In this document: piece after piece, positions 53,332-61,358 of the stretch
How the letters are laid out: each line of letters starts with the position of its first letter
How positions within the stretch are numbered: the first letter of the stretch is position 1
Assembly (NCBI RefSeq): GCF_001281315.1
Contig: NZ_CP012479.1
Span: forward strand, 2,728,001-2,792,000
Direction: 5' to 3'
Length of the DNA stretch: 64,000 nucleotides
Origin: Arthrobacter sp. ERGS1:01
GTDB taxonomy: Bacteria; Actinomycetota; Actinomycetes; Actinomycetales; Micrococcaceae
The notes under the pieces: generated by a model
What the model was told of the DNA's origin: nothing
Database searches by the model: none
What the model saw: the letters and a program-made list of their open reading frames with translations, nothing else
Position numbers and translations under genes: made by a program

Positions 53332-53343
53332 GAAAACAGTTTA

Positions 53344-53391
53344 GGTGGTGTGCGGGGCGGGCAAAACCCGTGTCCACGCCCGCACACCACC
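53344..53391 (-). terminator. Strong hairpin at the end of the peptide ABC operon
   Basis: GGTGGTGTGCGGG and its exact complement form a 13-base stem around a 22-base loop. It follows the ATPase stop at 53413 by 21 bases on the minus strand and precedes the chorismate mutase start. The following T-tract is weak, so this is a likely but not certain terminator. Confidence 0.55.
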
Positions 53392-53412
53392 GCCACCGCT
53401 ACCTGATTGCTG

Positions 53413-55121
53413 TCACCTGCTGGCCAGTAGAGCCTGATGCACCGCCCGGCGCTCGGCTTGCTCGGCCGGGTTGGGCACGGGCAGGGAGGCAATGAGCCGC
53501 TTGGTGTAGTCATCCTGCGGGTTGCCCATGATCTGGTTCCCAATCCCCTGCTCCACCATCCTGCCCTTGTACAGCACGCCGACCCACTCGGCCAGGATGT
53601 CAACCACGGCAAGGTCGTGGCTGATGAACAGGGCGGCAAAGCCCAGTTCGGCCTGGATCTCGCGGAACAGCTCCAGCACCTTCGCCTGGACGGAAACGTC
53701 CAGGGCCGACGTCGGCTCATCGGCGATGAGCAGCTTCGGCTGCAGCGCCAGTCCGCGTGCCAGGGAGGCCCGCTGGCGCTGCCCGCCGGAGAGCTCATGC
53801 GGGAACCTCCTGGCATAGGCGGCCGGCAACTGCACCGATTCGAGCAGCTCCCCCACCTTTTTGGTGACGGCCGGCCCGCTCATCTTGGTGTGGATGAGGA
53901 GGGGCTCGGCCACGCACTCGCCAATGGTCAGGTGCGGGTTGAAGGAGGCGGCCGGGTCCTGGAACACAAAGCCGATGTCCTTGCGCAAGGGGCGGAAGCT
54001 GCGTTCCTTATAGTTGAGCATTTCGTAGCCGAGCACGTTCAGCGAGCCGCCCGTGGTCCGGTTCAGCCCGGCGATGGCCCGGCCAATGGTGGTCTTGCCC
54101 GAGCCGGACTCACCCACCAGGCCAAACACCTCACCGGCGCTGATGGTGAAGGAGACCTTGTCCACGGCGCGGAAGGCGGGGCTGCCCAGCCGTCCGGGGT
54201 ATTCGATCTCCAGGTCCGTGGCGCGGACCAGCACCTCGGCGTCCTGGTAGGCCCGCTCCGTGAATCCCGCCGAGGCGGAGTTGCGGCCCAGGTGCGGCAC
54301 GGCGGCCAGCAGCTTTTGCGTATAGGCCTGCTTCGGTTCGGCAAAGAGCACTTCCGCGCTCGCTTCCTCGACCACGTCACCCTGGAACATGACCACCACG
54401 CGGTCCGCCAGGTCCGCCACGACGCCCATGTTGTGCGTGATCAGCACAATCGAGGTACCGAAGCGGTCCCGCAGGTCGCGGAGCAGTTCGAGGATCTCGG
54501 CCTGGACCGTGACGTCCAGGGCCGTGGTGGGTTCGTCGGCCACAATCAGCCCGGGTTCAAGGCGAGTGCGGCGGCAATGACGACGCGCTGCTTCTGCCCG
54601 CCGGAGAACTGGTGCGGGTAGTAGTCCACCCGTTTCTCCGGTTCCGGGATGCCCACCTTGCGCAGGGCATCGATTGCGAGCCCGCGGGCCTCACGCCGGC
54701 CCACCCGCTTGCCCTCGGGCCGGTGCGCGCGCAGGCCCTCGGCAATTTGCCAGCCCACCGTGTACACCGGGTTCAGCGCCGTGGACGGCTCCTGGAACAC
54801 CATGGCGACATCGCGGCCGCGGATCTGGCGCAGCTGGTGGGCGCTGACGCTGATCACGTCGTTGCCGCTGATGATCACGGCGCCGTTGCTCTGCGCCGTT
54901 TCCGGCAGCAGGCCCAGGATGGTCTTGGCCGTGACGGTCTTGCCGGAACCGGACTCGCCCACGATCGCCACGATCTCCCCCGGCGCCACCGTGAAGGACA
55001 CGTCCTTGACGGCGTGCACGTCCCCGGCGTCGGTGGCAAAAGTGACCCTGAGGCGGTCAACGTCCAGGACGGGGCGGATGTCTGCTCCGCCCTCGGCTGG
55101 AACTTCGCTGTGCCGGCTCAT
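53413..55121 (-). pseudogene. Fused double ABC ATPase (DppD-DppF type) with one frameshift
   Basis: Two complete nucleotide-binding domains lie in one gene of about 568 residues. The first has Walker A GESGSGKTVTAK and signature FSGGQKQRVVIA. The second has GESGSGKTTIGR and LSGGQRQRASLA, then Walker B LLIADEPTSALD. Within domain 1 the frame ends at a TGA right after ALALNPG (54550-54552; minus strand AACCCGGGCTGA). One added G gives NPGLIVADEPTTALDV and restores the first Walker B. It would power the DppB/DppC permeases, which it overlaps at its start (ATGA). All other parts are intact, so a missing base in the assembly is a real option; programmed -1 slippage at C-CCG-GGC is a less likely alternative. 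Confidence 0.85.
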
Positions 55122-56089
55122 GCGTCCACCAACTCCTTGTTGTCATTGCCCGGGTTGTCATTGCGGGCCTTCTTCCTGCCGGCCCGCTTGCGTCCGCGCA
55201 GCCGCGGATCGTTCAGGTCATTCATGGACTCACCCAGCAGCGTCAGCCCAAGCACCGTCAGCACGATCGCGGCACCGGGGAACACGCCTGTCCACCAGAT
55301 GCCGGCGGTTGCGTCGGACTGGGCATGGTTGAGGTCGTAGCCCCATTCCGCCGCGTATGTCGGTTCAATGCCGAAGCCCAGGAAGCCCAGGGCAGCCAGC
55401 GTCAGGATCGCCTCGGAGGCGTTCAGCGTGAAGATCAGCGGCAGCGTCCGGGTGGCGTTCTTGTAGATGTGCCGGGCCATGATGCGCACGCTGGAGGCGC
55501 CCACCACGATGGCGGACTCCACGAACGGTTCGGCCTTCAACCGGATGGTCTCGGCACGGATCACCCGGAAATACTGCGGGATGAACACCACGGTGATGGA
55601 AATCGCCGCCGAGAAAATACCGCCCCACAGGCTTGAATTTCCCCCGCTGATGGCGATCGACATCACGATGGCCAGCAGAAGTGTGGGGAAGGCGTAGATA
55701 GCGTCCGCCACGACCACCAGGATCCGGTCCAGCCAGCCACCGATGTAACCGGAGACCAAACCCAGAATGACGCCGGCGAAGATAGACAGGAATACCGCGA
55801 TGACCACCACTAAAACCGCAGTCTGGGCACCCCAAATGGTGCGGGAAAAGACGTCGTAACCACCCGCCGTCGTGCCCCAGATATGGGCGGACGACGGCGG
55901 TGCCTGGGTTTCGCTGAATTGCTGGCTGAAGCCGTAGGGGGCCACCATGGGGGCGAGAGCCGCGGTCAGTAGGAAGATGACCGTGATCACCAGCCCGGAG
56001 ACGAGCATGCCGCGCTGGAGCCCTACGCTCTTTTTAAGCTGCGACACCACGGGCAGCCTGCTGAACAGTGACTGCTTTGTCTCTGCCAT
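55118..56089 (-). CDS. Peptide-type ABC permease (DppC-like)
   Basis: The 323-residue inner-membrane permease has six helices: one near 35-55, then an outer loop and five in a BPD_transp_1 domain. It shows the C-terminal EAA-type motif (VVGASSVRIMARHIYKNATR) that docks with the ATPase. An extra N-terminal signal-like segment is typical of DppC. It forms the heterodimeric channel with the DppB-like protein encoded one base upstream. Substrates are probably oligopeptides, or nickel or sugars in some relatives; nothing here decides between them. Confidence 0.9.
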   Translation of the reverse strand: MAETKQSLFSRLPVVSQLKKSVGLQRGMLVSGLVITVIFLLTAALAPMVAPYGFSQQFSETQAPPSSAHIWGTTAGGYDVFSRTIWGAQTAVLVVVIAVFLSIFAGVILGLVSGYIGGWLDRILVVVADAIYAFPTLLLAIVMSIAISGGNSSLWGGIFSAAISITVVFIPQYFRVIRAETIRLKAEPFVESAIVVGASSVRIMARHIYKNATRTLPLIFTLNASEAILTLAALGFLGFGIEPTYAAEWGYDLNHAQSDATAGIWWTGVFPGAAIVLTVLGLTLLGESMNDLNDPRLRGRKRAGRKKARNDNPGNDNKELVDA

Positions 56090-56090
56090 G

Positions 56091-57182
56091 TCAGTACCTC
56101 ACTCTTGGGTCGATGAGCGCTGCGATAACGTCCACGATGAAGTTCGTCAGGGCCACGATCACTGCCAGCAGCACCACGATGCCCTGCACGGCCACGTAGT
56201 CGCGGGCCGTCAGGTAGGAGGCCAGCTGGAACCCAAGCCCCTTCCACTCAAAGGTGGTCTCCGTCAGTACGGCGCCGCCGAGCAGCAGCGCGATTTGCAG
56301 GCCCATGACGGTGATGATGGGGATCAGCGCCGGCTTGTAGGCGTGCTTGGTGACCAGTCGGTATTCGCTGACACCGCGGGAGCGGCCGGCCTCCACGTAG
56401 TCCTTGCCGAGGGTGCCGATCACGTTGGTGCGGACCAGGCGCAGGAAGATCCCGGCCGTCAGGAAGCCCAACGCCACGGCGGGCAGGATTGAATGCTGCA
56501 CGACGTCCCAAAACGCGTCCATGTTGCCGCTGCGCAGGGCGTCCAGCCAGTAGATTCCGGTGGGACTGGCCAGGTTTGTCATGAACACCTCGGTGTCGAT
56601 GCTGGCCCGCCCGGCCACGGGCAGCCAGCCCAGCCAGACGGAAAACACCAGCTTCAGCAACAACCCGGCAAAGAAGACGGGGGTGGCGTAGAACAGGATC
56701 GCGGAGACGCGGAGCACGGCGTCCTGCCACTTGTCGCGCTTGTACGCGGCAAGCATGCCCAACGGAATGCCCACGGCGAGTGCCACGATCAGGGCGTTGA
56801 TGGCCAGTTCAAGCGTGGCCGTCCCGTAGGTGGCCAGCATGTCGGTGACCAGGAGGTTGTCGGAAATGGTGCGGCCAAAGTTGCCCTTGAGCAGCTGGCC
56901 AAGGTACTCGAAGTACTGGACAAAGATGGGCCGGTCATACCCGGCTTGATGGATGCGTTGGGCCAGTTGGTCGGGTGGCAGGCGTCCACCCAGGGCCGCC
57001 GTGATGGGATCGCCGGTGATCCGCATCAGGAAGAAAACCATGGTGACCAGGATCAGGATGGTGGGGAAGATCAATAGGAACCTGATCAGAAGGTATTTGC
57101 CCAGGCTCCCCCCAGACTTGTTTTTGCGTGTGGGGATTTGCCCGGCCGGTTGGGCCTCGGGCAACTCAATCATTGCTGTCAT
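56091..57182 (-). CDS. Peptide-type ABC permease (DppB-like)
   Basis: This 363-residue protein starts with a hydrophilic stretch of about 28 residues, then the DppB-type first helix and the FFLMRITGDPITAALGG segment of the extracytoplasmic loop. Five further helices and an EAA motif (YVEAGRSRGVSEYRLVTKHA) complete the permease. It is one base from the DppC-like gene and 110 bases after the SBP gene, with a very stable hairpin in that gap. Confidence 0.9.
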   Translation of the reverse strand: MTAMIELPEAQPAGQIPTRKNKSGGSLGKYLLIRFLLIFPTILILVTMVFFLMRITGDPITAALGGRLPPDQLAQRIHQAGYDRPIFVQYFEYLGQLLKGNFGRTISDNLLVTDMLATYGTATLELAINALIVALAVGIPLGMLAAYKRDKWQDAVLRVSAILFYATPVFFAGLLLKLVFSVWLGWLPVAGRASIDTEVFMTNLASPTGIYWLDALRSGNMDAFWDVVQHSILPAVALGFLTAGIFLRLVRTNVIGTLGKDYVEAGRSRGVSEYRLVTKHAYKPALIPIITVMGLQIALLLGGAVLTETTFEWKGLGFQLASYLTARDYVAVQGIVVLLAVIVALTNFIVDVIAALIDPRVRY

Positions 57183-57218
57183 GAAAGCTCAGTTCATCAG
57201 TGCTATGGGTGGTGGTTG

Positions 57219-57267
57219 CGCGAGGTGAAGGCGGGGCATCCATGGGATTCCCCGCCTTCACCTCGCG
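57219..57267 (-). other. Stable hairpin between the SBP gene and the permease genes
   Basis: An 18-base perfect stem (CGCGAGGTGAAGGCGGGG and its complement) with a 13-base loop follows the SBP stop by 26 bases. No T-run is present. Such stems in importer operons protect the 3' end of the binding-protein transcript and lower downstream expression. Confidence 0.65.
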
Positions 57268-57292
57268 TGTGTCATGTCCGCTCGAGCCGGGC

Positions 57293-58936
57293 CTAGCCCT
57301 TGGACAGCACGCCCAGCCGGAACTTGAACGACGGATCAAGGGTGTCCTTGACGCCGTTGACGCTCTTGCCCGAGACGGCCACTTGGGCGCCCTGGAGCAG
57401 CGGCAGCGTCGGGACGTCCTTGGCCACGGCCGTCTGGATGTCCTCGATGAGCTTGGTTCGGGCGGCCGGGTCGGTCGTGGAGCGCTGCTTCTCGATCATC
57501 GCCTGGACCGACGGGTTGTCGTAGTGGTTCTTCAGGAAGTTGTTGGCGCTGAAGAACGGGCTCAGGTAGTTGTCGGCGTCGGAGTAGTCCGGGAACCAAC
57601 CGAGCTGGTACAGCGGGTAGGCGTCCTTGGTCCTATTGGCAGAGTAGGAGACCCACTCGGTGGACTGCAGGTTGACCTTGAACAGGCCGCCCTTTTCCAG
57701 CTGGGTCTTGATCAGCGCGTATTCGTCGGACGACGACGGGCCGTAGTGGTCCGAGTTGTACTGCAGGTTCAGCGTCACCGGGGTCTGCACGCCGGCGTCG
57801 GCAAGTGCCTTCTTGGCCTTGTCGGCATCGGGGCCGCCGTTGCCGTCGCCGTAGTTAGCCTTCATGGGCTCGATGGCGCCAGTGAAGCCCTGCGGAACCC
57901 AGGAGAAGGCCGGCAGGTAGGTGCCCTTGTAGACCTGGGTGGCGATGGCGTTGCGGTCGATCATGTCGGAGGCTGCCTGGCGGACGGCCAGCGACTTGGC
58001 GGCGTCGGGCGTGGACGTCTTGGCTCCGTACGGCATCGTGTTGAAGTTGAACACGATGTAGCGCAGCTCGCCGCCGGGGCCGATGTCGACATTGACCTTG
58101 CTGTCGGACTTGAGGCTGTCGATGTCCGTGGCGGTCATGCTGCGCCAGGCGACGTCGATGTTGCCCTGCTGCACGTCCAGCTTGAGGTTGTTGGAGCTGG
58201 CGTAGTACTTGATGGTGGCGTCGGACTTGGCCGGGCCCAACAGGCCCTGGTAGCCGGCGTACTTCTTGAACGCGATGAGCTCGTTCTTCTTGTACGAATC
58301 AATCGTGTACTGGCCGGCGAAGGACTTGCCCTTGATGATGGTGTCGTCGTTGGTCACCGAGGTCGGGCTGAATACGGTGTCATCGACGATGGGGCCGGCG
58401 GGGCTTGTCAGCACCTGGGCGAAGGTCTGGTCGTTGGGCGTCTTGAGCTTGAACACCACGGTGGTGGCGTCGGGCGCAGAGACGCTCTCAAGGTTGCCCA
58501 GCAGTGATGCCGGGCCGTTCTCGTCGTTGATTTTCAGCTGGCGGTCGAAGGTGAACTTCACGTCCTTGGAATCAAGGGCCGTGCCGTTGTCCCACTTCAG
58601 ACCCGGCTTGAGCTTGACCGTGTAGTCGGTGGGGGTGGTGAACGATGCCGAAACGGCTATGTCCGGTTGCGGCGTGGGATCCTTGGCGCCCGGCTTGGTA
58701 TTCATCAGGAAGGGGTAAATCTGGTTCATCACCATGAACGAACCGTTGTCGTAGGAGCCGGCCGGGTCAAGGAAGGTGACCTTGTCCGTGGTGCCCAGTA
58801 CCACCGGCCCGCCGGCGGATCCGCCACCGGCGCTGCCGCCCCCACTGCTGCTGGGACCCGTGCAGGCGGTCAATGCCAGCATTGATACACCCGCGACGGC
58901 GATCACCGAGCGCAGTCCAAACATGTTCTTAGCCAT
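57293..58936 (-). CDS. Solute-binding lipoprotein of a peptide ABC importer (SBP_bac_5)
   Basis: The 547-residue lipoprotein has a signal peptide with lipobox LTAC (Cys25), a Gly/Ser-rich linker, and the family-5 binding fold: the KLKPGLKWDNGTALDSKDV motif near 105-125, the central ligand cleft, and the C-terminal FPDYSDADNYLSPFF segment. This family delivers oligopeptides, and sometimes nickel or sugars, to DppBC-type permeases; all operon partners follow downstream. ATG 58936 has AGAGAAAG at good spacing; TTG 58942 is in frame but not needed. An inverted repeat lies 34 bases upstream of the start. Confidence 0.92.
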   Translation of the reverse strand: MAKNMFGLRSVIAVAGVSMLALTACTGPSSSGGGSAGGGSAGGPVVLGTTDKVTFLDPAGSYDNGSFMVMNQIYPFLMNTKPGAKDPTPQPDIAVSASFTTPTDYTVKLKPGLKWDNGTALDSKDVKFTFDRQLKINDENGPASLLGNLESVSAPDATTVVFKLKTPNDQTFAQVLTSPAGPIVDDTVFSPTSVTNDDTIIKGKSFAGQYTIDSYKKNELIAFKKYAGYQGLLGPAKSDATIKYYASSNNLKLDVQQGNIDVAWRSMTATDIDSLKSDSKVNVDIGPGGELRYIVFNFNTMPYGAKTSTPDAAKSLAVRQAASDMIDRNAIATQVYKGTYLPAFSWVPQGFTGAIEPMKANYGDGNGGPDADKAKKALADAGVQTPVTLNLQYNSDHYGPSSSDEYALIKTQLEKGGLFKVNLQSTEWVSYSANRTKDAYPLYQLGWFPDYSDADNYLSPFFSANNFLKNHYDNPSVQAMIEKQRSTTDPAARTKLIEDIQTAVAKDVPTLPLLQGAQVAVSGKSVNGVKDTLDPSFKFRLGVLSKG

Positions 58937-58969
58937 CAGCAAACTTTCTCTAGTGCTTCACATGGAACA

Positions 58970-58991
58970 GGCCACACTACGTTGTGTGACC
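58970..58991 (-). promoter_or_regulatory. Inverted repeat, candidate operator of the ABC operon
   Basis: GGCCACAC-TACGTT-GTGTGACC forms eight-base arms with one mismatch, 34-55 bases before the SBP start. Size and position fit a repressor site near the promoter. The regulator is unknown. Confidence 0.4.
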
Positions 58992-59071
58992 TGCACCACT
59001 TGCCTGATGTTTACTTTGTACCAGACAATGAGCTTGCTCCGGGCATGGAGGAGGAAGTTGCAATCAGATGG

Positions 59072-59689
59072 TTACTTTAGGGATTCCGCCCGTGGGCCGG
59101 GCACGAATTGCGGATTGCGGCCAAACCAGCCGGCCAGGCGTGCATAATTATCCGCATTCAGGGGCACCCGCACCTCATGGCCAAACGCCTTGTCCGGGCC
59201 CCGGTACTCCGGTTTCATGACTCGCTGGGACCACGCCAGGGATTGGTCCGCCAGCGTCGGATCCAGGACGACCGGTACGCCGGTGGCCTTGGCCAGATCC
59301 CAGGAATGAACCGTGAACTCGGCAATTTGCAGGCCGATCCGGCTGCGCAGCGGGGCTTCCCCGCCGCCGGGCAGCGCTACTTGCCGGCTGAGGTCGGCGG
59401 CGTTCCAGACCCGCATCAGCATGGCCGCCCCGTCGCTAAAACGCGTGGACCAATCCGCGCCCACGGTGGCCGCCGCAGCCTGCGGGTCCACGTTGCTACC
59501 ACGCGCCATCACGGTGTAATTGTGCAGGTCCTGGACCACCAGGTGGTGCAGGAGATCCTGGACGTTCCACTCCACGCAGGGCGTGGGCCAATGGGCCTGG
59601 TTGGAGGAGATCGCGGCAATCACTTCGGAGCACTGCTCGAGAGCGCGTTCCAGTAGTTGCAGCGGGTTTGGAATCAAGTGCGGGGGCAT
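59072..59689 (-). CDS. TIGR03086-type DinB/maleylpyruvate isomerase-like protein
   Basis: The 205-residue protein has the four-helix DinB/MDMPI fold, with the metal-ligand histidines seen in VEWNVQDLLHHLVVQDLHN and in QIAEFTVHSWDLAKATG. These actinobacterial proteins bind a divalent metal and are thought to act on mycothiol adducts or related thiols. ATG 59689 follows GGAAGG by eight bases; in-frame starts at 59704 and 59716 are less well placed. The 32-bp repeat array lies about 135 bases upstream. Confidence 0.82.
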   Translation of the reverse strand: MPPHLIPNPLQLLERALEQCSEVIAAISSNQAHWPTPCVEWNVQDLLHHLVVQDLHNYTVMARGSNVDPQAAAATVGADWSTRFSDGAAMLMRVWNAADLSRQVALPGGGEAPLRSRIGLQIAEFTVHSWDLAKATGVPVVLDPTLADQSLAWSQRVMKPEYRGPDKAFGHEVRVPLNADNYARLAGWFGRNPQFVPGPRAESLK

Positions 59690-59824
59690 ATCAGTACCTT
59701 CCATGAGCCAAGTCACCTTGAACGGAAGTGTACGCCAGGCCGGTCACTCGTGGGCGGCTATGACATCTCCGGGCGCGCCAAAATGAACGCCCTTTTGTGG
59801 TGGGTCAAAATCCCCTCCCCGCCC

Positions 59825-60049
59825 GACGCCGTATCACTTTTGGCGCGAAAATGGGCGATGCGGTATCACTTCTGGCGCGAAAATGGGCGATGCGGTATCA
59901 CTTTTGGCGCGAAAATCAGCAACGCCGTATCACCTCTGTGGTGATACGGCGTTGCGTAGATTCATGCCAAAAGTGATACGGCGTCAGCTGGATCCAAGCC
60001 AAAGGTGATACGGCGTCAGCCGGATCCAAGCCAAAAGTGATACGGCGTT
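59825..60049. repeat. Mirror-symmetric array of eight 32-bp-phased repeats
   Basis: The core GTATCACTTTTGGC begins at 59831, 59863, 59895 and (degenerate) 59927 on the plus strand, each exactly 32 bases apart. The inverse, GTGATAC, begins at 59941, 59973, 60005 and 60037, again exactly 32 apart. All eight are symmetric about 59937, where a 16-base hairpin (AACGCCGTATCACC arm) closes the centre. The outermost pair is a perfect 18-base match (59827-59844 with 60030-60047). The 14-base spacers differ between the arms: GCGAAAATGGGCGA-type on the left, TTGGATCC-containing on the right. It lies between the mnmA stop and the upstream region of the DinB-like gene. It could be a protein-binding array (32 bp is about three helical turns) or a long folded RNA in the mnmA 3' region. 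Confidence 0.9.
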
Positions 60050-60060
60050 GGGGTGGGCGG

Positions 60061-61197
60061 CTAGAGCTCGGGGCGGGCCAGTGAGCGGGCGGTGTCGATC
60101 GTCGCCTGGCCCAGGACGCGGCTGCCCTGGTACAGGACCACGGTCTGGCCCGGAGCCACGCCGCGCAGCGGCTCGCCCAGGGTCACGGTCAGCGTTTGGC
60201 GGGTGCCGGCGTCGTCGGCCACCTCGGTGACGAAGGCGCGGGCGGGCACGGGATCGCCGTGCGCGCGCACCTGGGCGTAGCAGTCGAATTCGGCGCCGGT
60301 GGCGACCTCGGCGATGGGCAGCCCGGCCCAGGAGACCTTGATGCCCTTGAGCTCGTCGATGGCCAGCAACGCGTGCGGACCGACGACGACCTTGTTTTCC
60401 TTGGGCCGGATCTCCAGCACGAAGCGCGGCTTGCCGTCGGCGGCCGGGGTTCCCAGCTTCAGGCCGCGGCGCTGGCCCACCGTGAACTGGTTGGCGCCCG
60501 TGTGGCCGCCCACCTTGTTGCCGGTCTCGTCGACGATGTCGCCGTCGGTCATCTCGATCTTTTCGGCCAGCCAGCCAGCGGTGTCGCCGTCGGAGATGAA
60601 GCAGATGTCGTGGCTGTCCGGCTTCTTGGCCACGGACAGGCCGCGGCGCTCGGCCTCGGCCCGGACCTCGGCCTTGGACGGGGTGTCCGCGAGCGGGAAC
60701 ATGGAGTGCTTGAGCTGCTCGTGGGTCAGCACGCCGAGCACGTAGCTCTGGTCCTTGGCCCAGTCGGCGGCGCGGTGCAGTTCCGGGTTGCCGTCGGCGT
60801 CCGTGATGACCTTGGCGTAGTGGCCCGTGCAGACGGCGTCGAAGCCCAGCGCGATGGCCTTCTCCAGCAGCGCCGCGAACTTAATGCGCTCATTGCAGCG
60901 CATGCACGGGTTCGGGGTGCGGCCGGCGGCGTATTCGTCGATGAAGTCCTGGACCACGTCCTCCTTGAACCGTTCGGAGAAGTCCCAGACGTAGTACGGA
61001 ATGCCGAGTTTGTCGCACGCCCGCCACGCGTCGTTGGAATCCTCCACGGTGCAGCAGCCGCGGCTGCCGGTGCGCAGGGTTCCGGGCATGCGGGAGAGGG
61101 CCAGGTGGACGCCGACGACGTCGTGCCCGGCTTCCACGGCGCGGGCGGCGGCAACGGCGGAGTCAACCCCGCCACTCATGGCGGCCAATACTCGCAT
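60061..61197 (-). CDS. mnmA: tRNA-specific 2-thiouridylase MnmA
   Basis: The 378-residue protein is the PP-loop enzyme that places sulfur on U34 of Lys, Glu and Gln tRNAs. It shows [10 protein letters not shown] (residues 8-17), the catalytic-Cys region [19 protein letters not shown], the second conserved Cys in [10 protein letters not shown], and the C-terminal beta-barrel domains. Sulfur comes from a cysteine desulfurase, encoded upstream in the same direction. ATG 61197 follows GAAAGG. The gene ends 12 bases before the palindromic repeat array. Confidence 0.95.
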   Translation of the reverse strand: MRVLAAMSGGVDSAVAAARAVEAGHDVVGVHLALSRMPGTLRTGSRGCCTVEDSNDAWRACDKLGIPYYVWDFSERFKEDVVQDFIDEYAAGRTPNPCMRCNERIKFAALLEKAIALGFDAVCTGHYAKVITDADGNPELHRAADWAKDQSYVLGVLTHEQLKHSMFPLADTPSKAEVRAEAERRGLSVAKKPDSHDICFISDGDTAGWLAEKIEMTDGDIVDETGNKVGGHTGANQFTVGQRRGLKLGTPAADGKPRFVLEIRPKENKVVVGPHALLAIDELKGIKVSWAGLPIAEVATGAEFDCYAQVRAHGDPVPARAFVTEVADDAGTRQTLTVTLGEPLRGVAPGQTVVLYQGSRVLGQATIDTARSLARPEL

Positions 61198-61256
61198 TAC
61201 GTACCTTTCAGTTGGAACAAAAAATCAATCACTCGTCGCAAACTGCGACTGGCCGT

Positions 61257-61356
61257 GCCGGCCCGTTCAAAGCCGAAGCTTTGTAGGTACCCGGGAGCGG
61301 CTTCGGGCGCCCGCGAAGCGGGCGGGGCACCTACAAAGCGCAGGCTTTGGGCCGGC
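61257..61356. repeat. REP-like nested hairpin between mnmA and the cysteine desulfurase gene
   Basis: A 20-base stem (AAAGCCGAAGCTTTGTAGGT, 17 of 20 matching its partner) encloses a second palindrome around GGCGCCC (GCGGCTTCGGGCGCCCGC region). The outer arms GCCGGCCC/GGGCCGGC extend the stem. It ends two bases before the desulfurase stop, so it may be its terminator. The GC-rich nested form is that of dispersed REP-like elements. Confidence 0.7.
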
Positions 61357-61358
61357 CG

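Noticed and set aside
59657..59944. Small plus-strand frame running into the repeat array
   Set aside because: It has no ribosome site, and its repeated peptide only reflects the 32-bp DNA repeats read through a frame.
59825..60049. CRISPR array
   Set aside because: The repeats are only 14-18 bases, spacers are 14 bases and nearly identical within an arm, half of the units are inverted, and no cas gene is near.
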